Positions 12,670-22,782 of a stretch of 64,000 nucleotides of DNA are shown here, piece by piece. Source of the stretch: Anaeramoeba flamelloides (Eukaryota > Metamonada > Anaeramoebidae); contig JANTQA010000042.1 in assembly GCA_027625915.1 (NCBI GenBank), forward strand, positions 2,988,001 to 3,052,000. The letters run 5' to 3'. The stretch's first letter is position 1. Every line of letters begins with the position of its first letter. Position numbers and translations under genes: made by a program. The notes beneath the pieces were generated by a model that searched no databases, had not been told where the DNA came from, and was given only the letters and a program-made list of their open reading frames with translations.

Positions 12670-14867
12670 AAAAATTGTTAATATTATTGGATTTTAGTAT
12701 CTACTTTCTTTTAAACCTTAGTAATTTCGAAAACAAAATTTTCAGAATCTGAAATTCCAACATAAATCACAGAAACCAATTTTTAATGATCAGAAATTTC
12801 AAACTTTTAACTTAACTTACCAAGATTTAGGACATACTGAATTGTATTTATTTCCAAAAATAGCCAAATTCTAAAATATAATTAACTCAAAAAAAGTAAT
12901 TCAATTGTTGAAAACGACATATTACAAAACAAAATAATTCCGCCAAAAATAATTTATCTGGTAAATATATGAAAAGAAAAAAATATCAGATGCTTATTCA
13001 ATTTTTTATAACTTTACGGTGAATATAGAATATTAACATAAATCTTTCAATAAACAATATCACTTTTGAATTGATGAAAAAAAAAAATAAAAAAATAAAA
13101 AAAGATGTTAATTATTTTATTATCCAATAAAAAAATTGTTAGTAGAAATAATTTAAAGTATCGTTTGTAATCTGACATTTTGAAATAAAAAAAGTAATTA
13201 TCTGATTCATTTTTTCAATACAGATACAATCTAGTCAATTAAACAACTTATACATAGTTGGAAAATTATTTAAGATATTTCCAATGTGCAAAATTATGCA
13301 ATAATAAAACCTATAAATTAATTCTGATTTCTTAAAAAAAAAACAATTTATTTTTAAAAAAACAACTATTAAAATTTATACAAAGTTGAAGACCCACCAA
13401 CTACAATCTAAAATGAGATGTGGCCTTTTACCTAACACCATAATATTTTTTTAAAATTTTTCATGGATCGTGAACCTTAAGAAGTCCTTTTGCGCAGTTG
13501 TATAGAAAAAAATATCTCTTTATTTCAATTTCAATTTCATTTATTCTGGAATTGTTTTATAACTACTTCTTCGGATCCATTCTAAGAATTTTTCATAAAA
13601 AAGCTGTACTTTAGAAATTCTTTTTGTTTACTATAGTGTTTTATTTTGGGTTTTATGTTACAACAATTCACGAGAAATAATTTATCAATAATTTGGTTTT
13701 ATCTTTTGCTTGTCTTGAGATACACCTTTCTTTCTTTTTACTCTTTTTTTGGATGTCAATTGATTTTTTTTAATGTAATGGGTTAGTCAATGGTTTACTT
13801 TTAAAATTTATTATTTTGTTTACGTGATAGTTAGGTCTGGTACAATTGACTTTTTTTTTTTTTTTTTGATCTTTCACAATAACTCATTTATTTGGGATGT
13901 GGAAAATTGAAATTTTATTTAACTTTTTAATTATTTCAATGAAAAAAAAAAGAGAGAGAAATCAATACTCGCCTTTAATTCAACAAATGAGATATTTGTT
14001 CATTGATATTTTATTGTAATTGAATAAAATGAATTTCTAAATAATTTTTTTAATAAATCAAAAATTAAATTATTACATCAACAAATAATAAAAAAACTAA
14101 ACTCTTTTTCAAACAAAAGGACAGGCCTCTCAAATCATCAATACTATTGAATTTGATTGTGAATAAGATTATTACTTATTGTTGATTTTCATTTTAATTA
14201 TTCATTTTTTCATTTTTTGTTTTTTTTATAAATGGATATTGAACAGTTGAAAATGAAAATAACAAGCTAAGAAATAAAGAATTAGGAAATAATCTACTAA
14301 TATAAAAATGGAAACTGATTAAGTTTGATTTCGAATGAACTAGATATAGGAATTAAGAAAGACCATTATTGGATAGAAGCATGGAACAAAGAAAAGAGAG
14401 AAAATAAAGAAAAAAAACAATTCCAACAAAATACCGATGAAATGTGGCTTCATCTTTACAATGGGACTTTAAAGAACAAAAGTTTGATGTGTAAAGAGTT
14501 ATCAATAGCTTGTAAAGAACTTTTACTCAATTCAACATATTCAAAGGTTGTTATTGATTAGATATTTTTTTTTCTCTTTACAATTTACAAAACGAGATTT
14601 CTCATTTCAAATAAAAGTGCACACCAATTTTTAAAATATTTAATTTTTATTTTTATTGTTTTGTTTCAAAGAGTTTTATATCTTCAGTTGAGTATTTTTT
14701 TCTATGTTTTAAAGAGTTTCCTATAATATAAAATGATACTATAATTAATTTGATTCAATTATGAATAATTCTTGAAAATTTCTGTGCCCTTTTATATGAA
14801 AAAAAGTTTATAATTATGACATCAAAGAAATAATAAAAAAACTATTTTATCTTAAAAAGTCTAACAA
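12670..14867. other. intergenic AT-rich DNA
   Basis: I see no gene I can support except the weak short frame at 14325-14561. No tRNA-like or rRNA-like sequence was found. Confidence 0.4.
14325..14561 (+). CDS. possible small protein or exon fragment
   Basis: An open frame of 79 codons including the stop encodes a Lys/Glu-rich segment with WIEAWNKEKRENKEKKQF and MWLHLYNGTLKNKSLMCKEL, ending in TAG. There is no ATG at its beginning (the frame opens at a TTG). An ATG at 14232 in the same frame is separated from it by stops, so an intron would be needed and I cannot place one convincingly. Composition is more gene-like than the flanks. It could be the last exon of a small gene or a relic. No family is recognised. 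Confidence 0.3.
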   Translation: MISNELDIGIKKDHYWIEAWNKEKRENKEKKQFQQNTDEMWLHLYNGTLKNKSLMCKELSIACKELLLNSTYSKVVID

Positions 14868-15409
14868 TATAAACCCCATTCCAAAAATTTGGACACACCT
14901 AAAATCAAAAATAGGTAAAAAAAAATCTCATTTTTTTTGTAATATCCAAATATTAAATCATTTTTAAGTTGTCAGGAATTGATAATGTTTTTAATAAGTA
15001 ATCATTTTCATCCAAATAAAAGAAAAAAATATAAAACTCACAAATAAAAATCCAAATTTCCAAAATAATGAAACGAGCGGAACAAAAAATGTATTGGTAA
15101 ATTTGTAGAAATTTCACCAACAATTATTGATCGATCATACGATAAGATACCATTGACTCATTGTATTTGTATGTGGTTTTTCTATTAAACAAACTCAACA
15201 CTAAAATTCTATCAATAATTAAAAAAAAATCAAGATCTAATGAAAAAGATTACGTAACTCAAAAAAAAGGAAATGAAAACAAAACAAAAAACAACAAAAA
15301 ATGAAATAGTTTGTAAAATAAAAATTATTTTCAAATTGAATGCGATTGTAGTATTGTTGTTCTTTTAACTGTTTTAACTGTGTTGAAAAATTTTTGAATT
15401 TTAGTTTAG
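14868..15409 (+). mobile_element. 540-bp TA-target MITE, copy A2
   Basis: It begins TATAAACCCCATTCC followed by AAAAATTTGGACACACC and ends with a run of GTTGAAAAATTTTTG plus AATTTTAGTTTAG, forming imperfect terminal inverted repeats over about 542 bp. It shares interior blocks with the other four copies (AAATGTATTGGTAAATTTG, ACCAACAATTATTGATCGA, GGAAATGAAAACAAAAC). It has no coding capacity. It serves as the empty-site reference for the nested element at 6218-6414. Confidence 0.8.
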
Positions 15410-15628
15410 TTTTAAAAATTGTTTTTACTTTTCTATGATATATAAAAAAGAAAAAAAGAATTTAACTTTACTGAAAAAAACTATAAAATAGTCAACAAAA
15501 GGAAATAACTACCCAATAAAAAAAAAATCAAAAATTTAAAAAAGTAAATTAATTTTTTTTAATTATACATTTATAATATATATATATATATATATGCTTT
15601 TCATAAATAGTAACACGTGGATAGAGAT

Positions 15629-17520
15629 TTAATTCTTGTTATTAATTGAAGAATTATGTTTTTCGATCATGCCAAGATTTAAGTTATATAATTCATTCCA
15701 ATTTATACTAGAAAATTTATCGAATACATTTGATTCTTGTGAGGATATTAAACTTTCATCAAATTTAGCATTTTTCATCTCTTCTAAAATTTCTTTATCG
15801 ACATAATTTTCTTTGTGGTATCTTGATTTTTTAAAATATTTTAGATCATGATTATTTACCACCTTTGGAACAAAGGCTGGCTTTGATTGGTATAAATTAT
15901 CCCAGTCTATACCTTTAAACCAAGGGTGGTTTTTAATCTCAGAAGAGCCTCTTGTGCCCAATCTTTTGTTTGGATCTGTAACTAGTAGTTTTGAAATAAA
16001 GTCTTTTAATTCAGGGCTAAAATATTCGTCATATTCAATTTCCAAATCTAAAATGTTTTGAAAAATTTCTTCAATTTCTTCTCCACCAAATGGGGGATAT
16101 CCGGCGACAAACTCATAAGTAATAATGCCAAGAGCCCACCAATCGACTTCAAAGGAATGTCCCTGCCCTAATAAAATTTCTGGTGCTAAATATGCTGGCG
16201 TTCCTACAAAACTAAAAAACTTTGGTTTTTTTTTAAATTCTGAAGATGTGAATTTTGATGAATTAATAATAGTTTTTTGTTTATTGTTAATGGTAGAATT
16301 TTCATCATCATCATCATCCTCATCCTCATCATCATTATCATCAACAACTTTTTCATCATCGTCGCCCTTTTCTTTATTGGGATTTTTTGTTACTTCTTTA
16401 TTAATATTAACATTTTTCATTATTTTTTCAATTTCTTTCTCTTCGTTATTTTGAATTTTCTTTGAAAAAATTTCTCGTAGTATTCTATTCCCTTTATCAA
16501 AAGTTATGCTTGAATCGTGTTGAATTTCAATTGAATTGAGTTGCTGTTCTTTAGTAACATTCGGGAACTTCTTTTCTTCGTTCTGGTCTCTTGTTTGTTC
16601 GCGTCTTTCGTAGAGCCCAATTTTGGATAGTCCGAAATCTGTGAGCTTTAAATGGCCATTTTTATCAATTAATAAATTGTCTGGCTTCAAATCACGATGA
16701 ACAATTCCATGTTTGTGCAAAAATTCCACTGCTAAAATAATTTCTGCAATATAAAAACGTGCTGTTTGTTCGTTCAGGTATCCAATCGTGGCTAGCAATG
16801 CAAACAAATCACCGCCAGGGCAAAATTCCATCAATAAATATAAATTATTTTCAGACTGGAATGAATAATACAATTTCACAATGAAATGGTTGCCAGTTTT
16901 GGACATGATATGCTTTTCGGTATTGATATGCTTCACTTGATTTTTTAAAATCATTGATTTTTTTTTTAATACCTTAATCGCATAAATATCTTTTGTGTCC
17001 TTTTTCATTGACAAAAATACTTGGCCATAAGCACCCCTTGAAATCTGATTGATTATTTCAAAATCAGATAGTGAAGGCAAATTTTTTCGCATTAATAATT
17101 TTTGTTTTCGAGATCTTGGTGATAACAAATCTTTTTGAGATCCAATTCTTGAAAATGAAAATAATTTTTTGTTTTTTTGATCATTTAGATTATTCGTGGA
17201 ATTTGTTTGATGTAAAATTTTTGCAGATTTAATCTTTTCAATGATTTTAAAATGATTTAATTGATTATAAATTGGTTTTTGGATTATTTCATTGCCATTG
17301 CCCCTTTGGAAAACTTATCCCCTTTCTACTTTTTTTTGAATTGATTGTAAAATTATAAACAGCTTGAGATTTTTTCAATAATGTTTTTTTGCATTTTGAT
17401 AGAAAATATTTTATTTTTTCAGGGATTTTATCCTTTTGATTATCAATTAGAATTTTGAATTGCTGTAATAATTCTTTTAATTCTTTATCACTGTTTTCTG
17501 TGAGTTCATTATTGATTGAA
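15629..17520 (-). CDS. AGC-family kinase domain, IRE/Rim15/MAST type (3' exon)
   Basis: This carries a complete Ser/Thr kinase domain. Counting from the in-frame TTG at 17128: glycine loop GAYGQV at 32-37, ATP-binding Lys 52 (YAIKVLKKK), HRDLKPDNLL with catalytic Asp 146, DFG Asp 164, then GTPAYLAPE at 308-316. An acidic insertion of about 135 residues separates DFG from the activation segment, as in MAST, Greatwall and Rim15. LTDFGLSKIGL, the NHPWFKGIDW and FVPKV motifs and the terminal FDKFSSINW resemble plant IRE kinases. The exon reads upstream to an acceptor at 17521; residues KELKELLQQFKILIDNQ and onward match the helical region that precedes the kinase in IRE. Near 17310 the frame shifts by one base in an AAAGGGGCAATGG context, so either the sequence has an indel or the gene is damaged. 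See 22783-23879 for the likely N-terminal half. Confidence 0.9.
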
Positions 17521-17774
17521 CTTTATTTATTTTTATGAATTTTATTTGTTAATAAAGATATAAAATATATATTAGAAGATTAAAAAAAATCATTTTGAAA
17601 ATTAAAATAAAAAAAAATGAATTTTTATAAACTGATCAATTGTAAAACAATATATATTATTGGAATTATCCCTGAGAAAAATTAGACTGTTGAAAATAAT
17701 AATTCTTGAAAAAAAAATAATGTTTTTTTTTTTTTTTTTTTTACATGAAAGAGTGAGAATTAAAAGTTTCACCT

Positions 17775-18310
17775 ATTTTCGATTAGGTTTTCATGAATTC
17801 AAAAGAATTGAGTAAATTCGTGCTTTTACTCAATTATTTTAAATTTTGAAAAATAGCCGTTAGGTTTTCTTGAGTTTTCTGTTTATTTAGAAAATCAATA
17901 GATTTTCGTTAGGTTTTTTTGAGGTTTTCTATTTTATTTGTGAAGTGTTCTAGGTTTTTTTGAGGTTTTCTCGAATTTAAATAATTAATAGATTTTCGTT
18001 AGGTTTTTTTGAGCTTTCTATTTATTTGGAAAATCAATAGATTTTCGTTAGGTTTTTTTTACTTTAGAAATAAACCGAAAATTTTAATAAATTTTCGGTT
18101 TATTTCTAAAGTAAAAAAAACCTAGAACACTTCACAAATAAAATAGAAAACCTCAAAAAAACCTAGAACACTTAACGAATAAAACAGAAACCCTTTAAAA
18201 AACCTAGGAACTCCGATTGCGCTCTACGGCAATTTTCGTTAGGTTTTTTTTACTTTTTGAAATAAACAGAAAATTTAAGAATTTTTGGTTTATTTCTTAA
18301 ATTCTGGAAA
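17775..18310. repeat. array of AGGTTTTTTT palindromic repeats
   Basis: There are several units of the type CGTTAGGTTTTTTTGAG followed by GAAAATCAATAGATTTTCG, with their complements (AAAACCTCAAAAAAACCTAG). The centre is a perfect 36-bp palindrome: arms 18049-18084 and 18089-18124, loop TAAT. A wider inverted pair joins 17915-17975 with 18121-18170. Similar blocks lie at 30390-31000, 34225-34345, 37905-38175 and 44640-44900. Confidence 0.85.
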
Positions 18311-20088
18311 ACTTAGTACACAACAATAATAATTATAAGGAATTTTTTATCTCTATTTCAGTTTTATGAAAGAAGAGTGCACCATTTCCAAAACTATTAA
18401 TTATTATCTATCAAAGTAAATATCTCAAAGTTGAATTAAACTAAAATTCATCCTTCAGTTTATTTAGAATTTCTTACCCGAAAAAAACAGCTTTTTTTCT
18501 TTCTATACTAGAGACTTTTAAAAAAGGTGGTACTACTAACAACAATAAATGCAATAGCCTCATAAATTTGAAGTTCTGTAATTCTGATTATATTGTGAAT
18601 AAAATTTAATTTTAAGGGTGAAAAAAGGTTAATGAAAGTAGTAGTTTTGTCTAACTTGAATATTTACAATTTATTTTTTCATACTTTTGTAATGAAAAAA
18701 AATTGCACTTTTTTGGTCAAAACAAAGTAAAACTAAATTTAATAAAAATTGCAATTTGGCAATGATAGGAGAATGATTTTGTAAACAACAAAATCCAGTT
18801 ATAAGTTTTTAATTCAATTGGGAATTTTTTTCAAAATTAAATCTGTTTGCAAAACAATTTTTATTTTCAAAAGAAGAAAATAATCTCCAATTTTCATAAA
18901 TAAAAAATATATTATCTAATATTGAGATCAGAAACTTTCATATCTTTAATTACAGACTTTTCTACTAAAAACAAATTGAATTATTCTTGAGAGTCAATTT
19001 ATCTGATATTATGGCAATTTTGGATATTTAAAAAGTTATATTAGAATTGAGCTTTATAAAGATATTTTAAAATAAATTTGAAGTGTTTTTTTGAAATAGC
19101 TTTGAAAACCTATAACTGCATTTTATTTTTTAAAAATTCAATTTTGTTTCCTTACCAAATTTCATGTTTTTTCTTGAATTTGTACATGTACCATTGTTTT
19201 CACCAAAAAAAGTGCTATTATTGTTTTTCATTTTTTGGAAATATTTCATCCAACATATTTTGAAATAAATCCAATGTAGGTGTTGGTTCGATTGGTATTA
19301 ATACTACACTTTTTTTAATATTATCAATTAATGAATACTAGAACTACCAAAAAAAGTTTTTTCTATGAATTTTAAAAAAAAATATAACACTTTTTTAAAA
19401 ATACCTTGGTATCACCACCGAATTTCCAATTTAAATCGATGTGAAATATAATTTTTGAATCAAGTATACCAGTTTTGAAGCTTCTCTATTTGGCACTTTT
19501 TGAGATCTCGAAGATTTTTTTTTTTTTTTTTTTTTTTCATTTTTTAAATTAGAAAACATGCGTTATTTTTATCCTAAGAATCTAATAAAACCATTAAGCG
19601 GTAAAATATAGAGGTTCTACAAAATAACCACAGATTGAACTTGATTTGAATTAAACCGATTTTGTATTGAAAAAAATCAATTTGTTTCAAATTGAAGAAA
19701 TTTAAGCACACATAGAAAATATAAAACAATGAAATCTTGTGTAAAATTTTTTGTTAATTTCATTTTTGTAATTAAAATCCGATGAATTTTTTTTTTTTTT
19801 GTTTTGATTTTTTACCATTGAGATCCTTTGAAACTTTTTTTTGTTAATTGAATTTTTGTCTTTGAGAAACTGTGTAAATTTTTTTGCTATGTATTTTTTT
19901 TTAAACTCAAACATTTTATTTGTAAAAATTAAAAGTATATATTTTTTGATAACTACAGATAAGAAAGATATTAGAACACTGAAAAGTTTAGGGTAGTATT
20001 GTAGCCACTGTGGAAGGATTTTGGGAAACACTTTTGTGTTATTAGGCAAAGTTTGAAAATTTTCTGATCTTCAAATTTTGAATTCGAT

Positions 20089-20418
20089 TTGGGTGAAATA
20101 ATTTGTATTTTAGTAATAATTTTGACTTTAAAAAAGTTATTTAAAGTTATTTTAGAAGAGTTTAATCATTTTTTTTTTTGCAAAGTTGTTAATCTCATAA
20201 ATCCCAAAAGATCGCCGCACTCTTGGATTTATGACAATGGAAAATTAATTTGGTTGAAGGAACCAAATTATTTGTTCAATAGAGTTCAAAGAAAAGTCCT
20301 TCAATTTCCCCTTAAAGGTTGGAAATTGAATGAATTCTCTTTCTTTGTTTCAAAAATATGCCGAAAACCAAACAGTGTTTTTAGTTTTGGTTTGATTGAA
20401 ATCAATATCGTTTTTTAA
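20089..20418 (+). pseudogene. coding relic inside the duplicated segment
   Basis: The frame is open for 109 codons plus a TAA stop, but the first 30 are AT-only and probably non-coding. From about 20185 the composition turns gene-like and encodes a basic, aromatic stretch (NPKRSPHSWIYDNGKLIWL, NYLFNRVQRKVLQFPLKGWK). The matching part of the second copy (about 62520-62600) keeps recognisable similarity but carries stops. There is no ATG near the coding-like part and no recognised domain. It is probably an exon of a dead or unresolved gene. Confidence 0.35.
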
Positions 20419-20567
20419 AAAATATAAAAAACATTTGGTTTCTTTTTTTCATCGTAAAAAGAAGAGAAGAGAAGAGACCACTTATCGAAGAATTTCAAAA
20501 TATGAAAAAAGTGTAATTGAACGTTTAAGAAATTAGAAGAAAAAAAAACATTTTTTTTTACTATATC

Positions 20568-21390
20568 ACTGTCAAATCTAAAACCCGGAAATTTCTGAAA
20601 CCTGGTAATTCCATTTTTCTGATCAATTGTTAATATTAGTAAAAAGTCAAAAATATACTCTCATTTTAGATACAAATAACACAATTACCCAGCAACTTAT
20701 AACCTTTCCAATTGGTGTATTGGTTAAATATTCTGAATCCATCATTTTTAACTCTTTGGTGAATTCAGAAATCAAAAAAATCCAAAATTTGTAAAATTAA
20801 TTGAGAACATGACTGAAAATGAAAATCCACTTTTGATTTTAAATTTTGAAATAAAAAACATTTTCATACTTTTGAAAGATTTGAGAGAATTTGAATTTGA
20901 GAAAGGTGTTTGATTATTGCGAATTTTCATGAAATTATGAAAACCATTTTGTAAAAAAATAAATCCTCTAACGTTCCCAATAGAAATTTAAAATTTTGAA
21001 AAAATTATTAAAAGAAAGATCTAAAGTAAATTAAACTCTTATTTCATAAATGTAATAACAAAATAATTCTTCTAAAGATGATTCCTAATAAATTTAGAAT
21101 TTATCTAAAGGGAAAATCGCAATAAATTTGATTTTCAATTTTCAGTAATGTTCTCAATTAATTTTACAAATTTTGGATTTTTTTGGTTTCTGAATTCACC
21201 AAAGAGTTAAAATTAATGGATTCAGAATATTTAACCAATATCCCAATTGAAAAGGTTATAAGTTGCTGGGTAATTGGGTTATTTGTCTGTAAAATGAGAG
21301 TATGTTTTTGACTTTTTACTAATATTAACAATTGATCAGAAAAATGGAATCACCAGGTTTCAGAAATTTCCGGGTTTTAGATTTGACAGT
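20568..21390. mobile_element. 823-bp foldback element with about 265-bp arms
   Basis: The arms begin ACTGTCAAATCTAAAACCCG and continue GAAATTTCTGAAACC for about 265 bp on each side (20568-20835 and 21125-21390) with high identity, including GTTATAAGTTGCTGGGTAAT and GAATTCACCAAAGAGTTAAA. About 290 bp of unique AT-rich sequence lies between them. The paralogous segment reads TTACTCTCAAGTCAAAAA at the same place (about 62870-62890) without the element, so it is an insertion. There is no coding capacity and no clear target-site duplication. Confidence 0.85.
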
Positions 21391-21850
21391 CAAGTCAAGA
21401 ATTTTTAGAGGAATACTTCAAAATCAGTTACTGTTAAGAACACATAATAGAGGAATGCGGGTTTTATGTTTGATCGCCTTCAGTTGTTTCTAAGCAAGCA
21501 TGAAAGAAAAAAGGGAGATAGAGACTCATTGAAAAGTAGGGCGATCTAGTTTGTCTCTGTTGGATTTTAAACCAAGTTTTATCCTCAATGGATGAAAATG
21601 TAAAATTTAACTTCAGTGTTTTCGGTAACTCCATTGAGAGAAAAAGATCCTTTGAAGAAAAAGTTCTTCAAAGTGCCATTAAAAAATAACAAATTAGTTG
21701 TTTTTGTTTGTTTTAGTTTATTGTTTATTGATGTGTAGAGTTAGATCCTTAGTTTAAAAAAATAAATAGCTCCTCATATTGTTTCATTTGTTCAAAAATA
21801 ACCCTATTGTTATTCCTCGTTTTGAATCCCCTTTCAGCCCAAAATATTGA

Positions 21851-22110
21851 TACTATTATTTTCCAATTAATAAATGAAAATTTTTATTTCAAGTTCCAAA
21901 ATGTATATTAATTATTACTGCTATAACCAAATTAAAAGAGTAAAAATTTTGTCTTAGAAGTTCAAGAAGGAAGTTTAATTAAATATCTAAAAATATCATT
22001 TCGTAACGATGTTGTAAAGATCTTTGGATTTGCTTCAACTTTAAAAACTAGAAAAATATTTTGGAATGTGAACTAAAAATTTTCATTTTTTAATTGGAAA
22101 ATAATAGTAT
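21851..22110. mobile_element. 260-bp foldback element
   Basis: The left arm TACTATTATTTTCCAATTAA then TAAATGAAAATTTTTATTTC is mirrored by the right arm ending GAAAATAATAGTA, about 54 bp each with few mismatches. The second copy of the surrounding segment lacks it (AAAATATGATATTATTTGAAG near 63323). A related arm occurs at about 5110-5165. It is non-coding. Confidence 0.75.
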
Positions 22111-22782
22111 TGTTCTGATACTAAGAGGATAGTAATCAGTCGTTCTTCGGACACCTCAACATCATCTTCTATCACTTCGAACAATATCATATGTCTCGTT
22201 CTTCCAGGACAGACTCGTAACATAACAAAGTGATTTTTTCCAAATCAAAACAATAAAGGCAGTTATTTGAATTATGAAAATTAACGATCCTATGAATTTT
22301 TTTTGGTTATTTCGGAATTTTTTGTTATTGAGATTCTTTGGATCCTGATGATAATTTTTTTTTAAATTTTTCCAACCAAAAGAAGAGAACTTTGACACAT
22401 TATCATTTTTAGAGAGTAGCTCACTCCTCGGGTCTGAAGGGAATTCATGGTAGTGGCTTGATCATTAAGCTATTTTTTTTTTTTTTCATTACAAAATTAA
22501 AACCGATAAATCCAAAATAATATAAACAAATTTTTGCTTCAGTTTCCTTTTTATGTAAATCTTCAAACTCAACTTTCAAAACAGTTCTTGACAAAGAACA
22601 TTTGGAAGAAAAACTCATTTTACAAAGTTTCTTAACATTTGAACCCCATGAATAAAATACTTTATTCAAAGCTGAGTAACAAAATGAAAAAAAAATTGCA
22701 GATTGAACCAAAAAAAAATATTCAAACATTTATTTGAATTGATCAGTTATGAAGAACCAAAAGTCTAAAATTCAAAAGTTAC

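Larger units (their letters stand above)
19480..22270. repeat. duplicated segment, copy 1 (gene relics)
   Basis: Long stretches align colinearly with 61914-63490. Shared blocks include TTTTTGAGATCTC, TAACCACA then ATTGAA, GATAACTAC then AATAAGAAAG, TTGGATTTTAAACCAAG-like text, and ACTCCATTGAGAGAAAAAG then ATCCTTTGAAGA. Fragments look like old coding sequence: a plus-strand frame at about 20180-20418 (KRSPHSWIYDNGKLIWLKEP), plus-strand SIERKRSFEEKVLQSAIKK ending at about 21690, and minus-strand hydrophobic stretches (KLFSVLISFLSVVIKKYIL near 19930-20000; IQITAFIVLIWKKS near 22235). No intact gene could be assembled and the family is unrecognised. Two foldback elements (20568-21390 and 21851-22110) are present here but absent from the other copy. 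Confidence 0.7.
17521..22782 (-). other. probable giant intron (5.26 kb) joining the kinase halves
   Basis: The donor after AAAAAG (GTAACT at 22782-22777) leaves two bases of a codon. The acceptor AAATAAAG before 17520 supplies the third (AG plus T), so the frame passes from the zinc-finger exon into the kinase exon. The stretch contains a palindrome array (17775-18310), a duplicated segment with gene relics (19480-22270) and two foldback elements. A minus-strand frame at 22445-22700 (around KLCKMSFSSKCSLSRTVLKVEFEDLHKK) could be an extra exon or debris. The alternative is two separate genes produced by a split. Confidence 0.5.

Noticed and set aside
16125-16465. Plus-strand Ser-rich and Ile-rich frames
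   Set aside because: Shadows of the acidic insertion in the kinase (GAT/GAA codons read backwards).
17300-17330. A 16-nt GT-AG mini-intron to explain the frame break
   Set aside because: All other introns here are about 100 nt or longer, and the flanking sequence lacks splice-site context.
19995-20060. Plus-strand CSHCG as a zinc ribbon
   Set aside because: Only one Cys pair, a stop just upstream, and the match in the duplicate is not in a conserved longer frame.
19702-22398. Minus-strand hydrophobic pieces as an anoctamin (TMEM16)-like gene
   Set aside because: A faint resemblance in order and in a WKK motif, but no diagnostic block is complete and the paralogous copy gives no support in frame.
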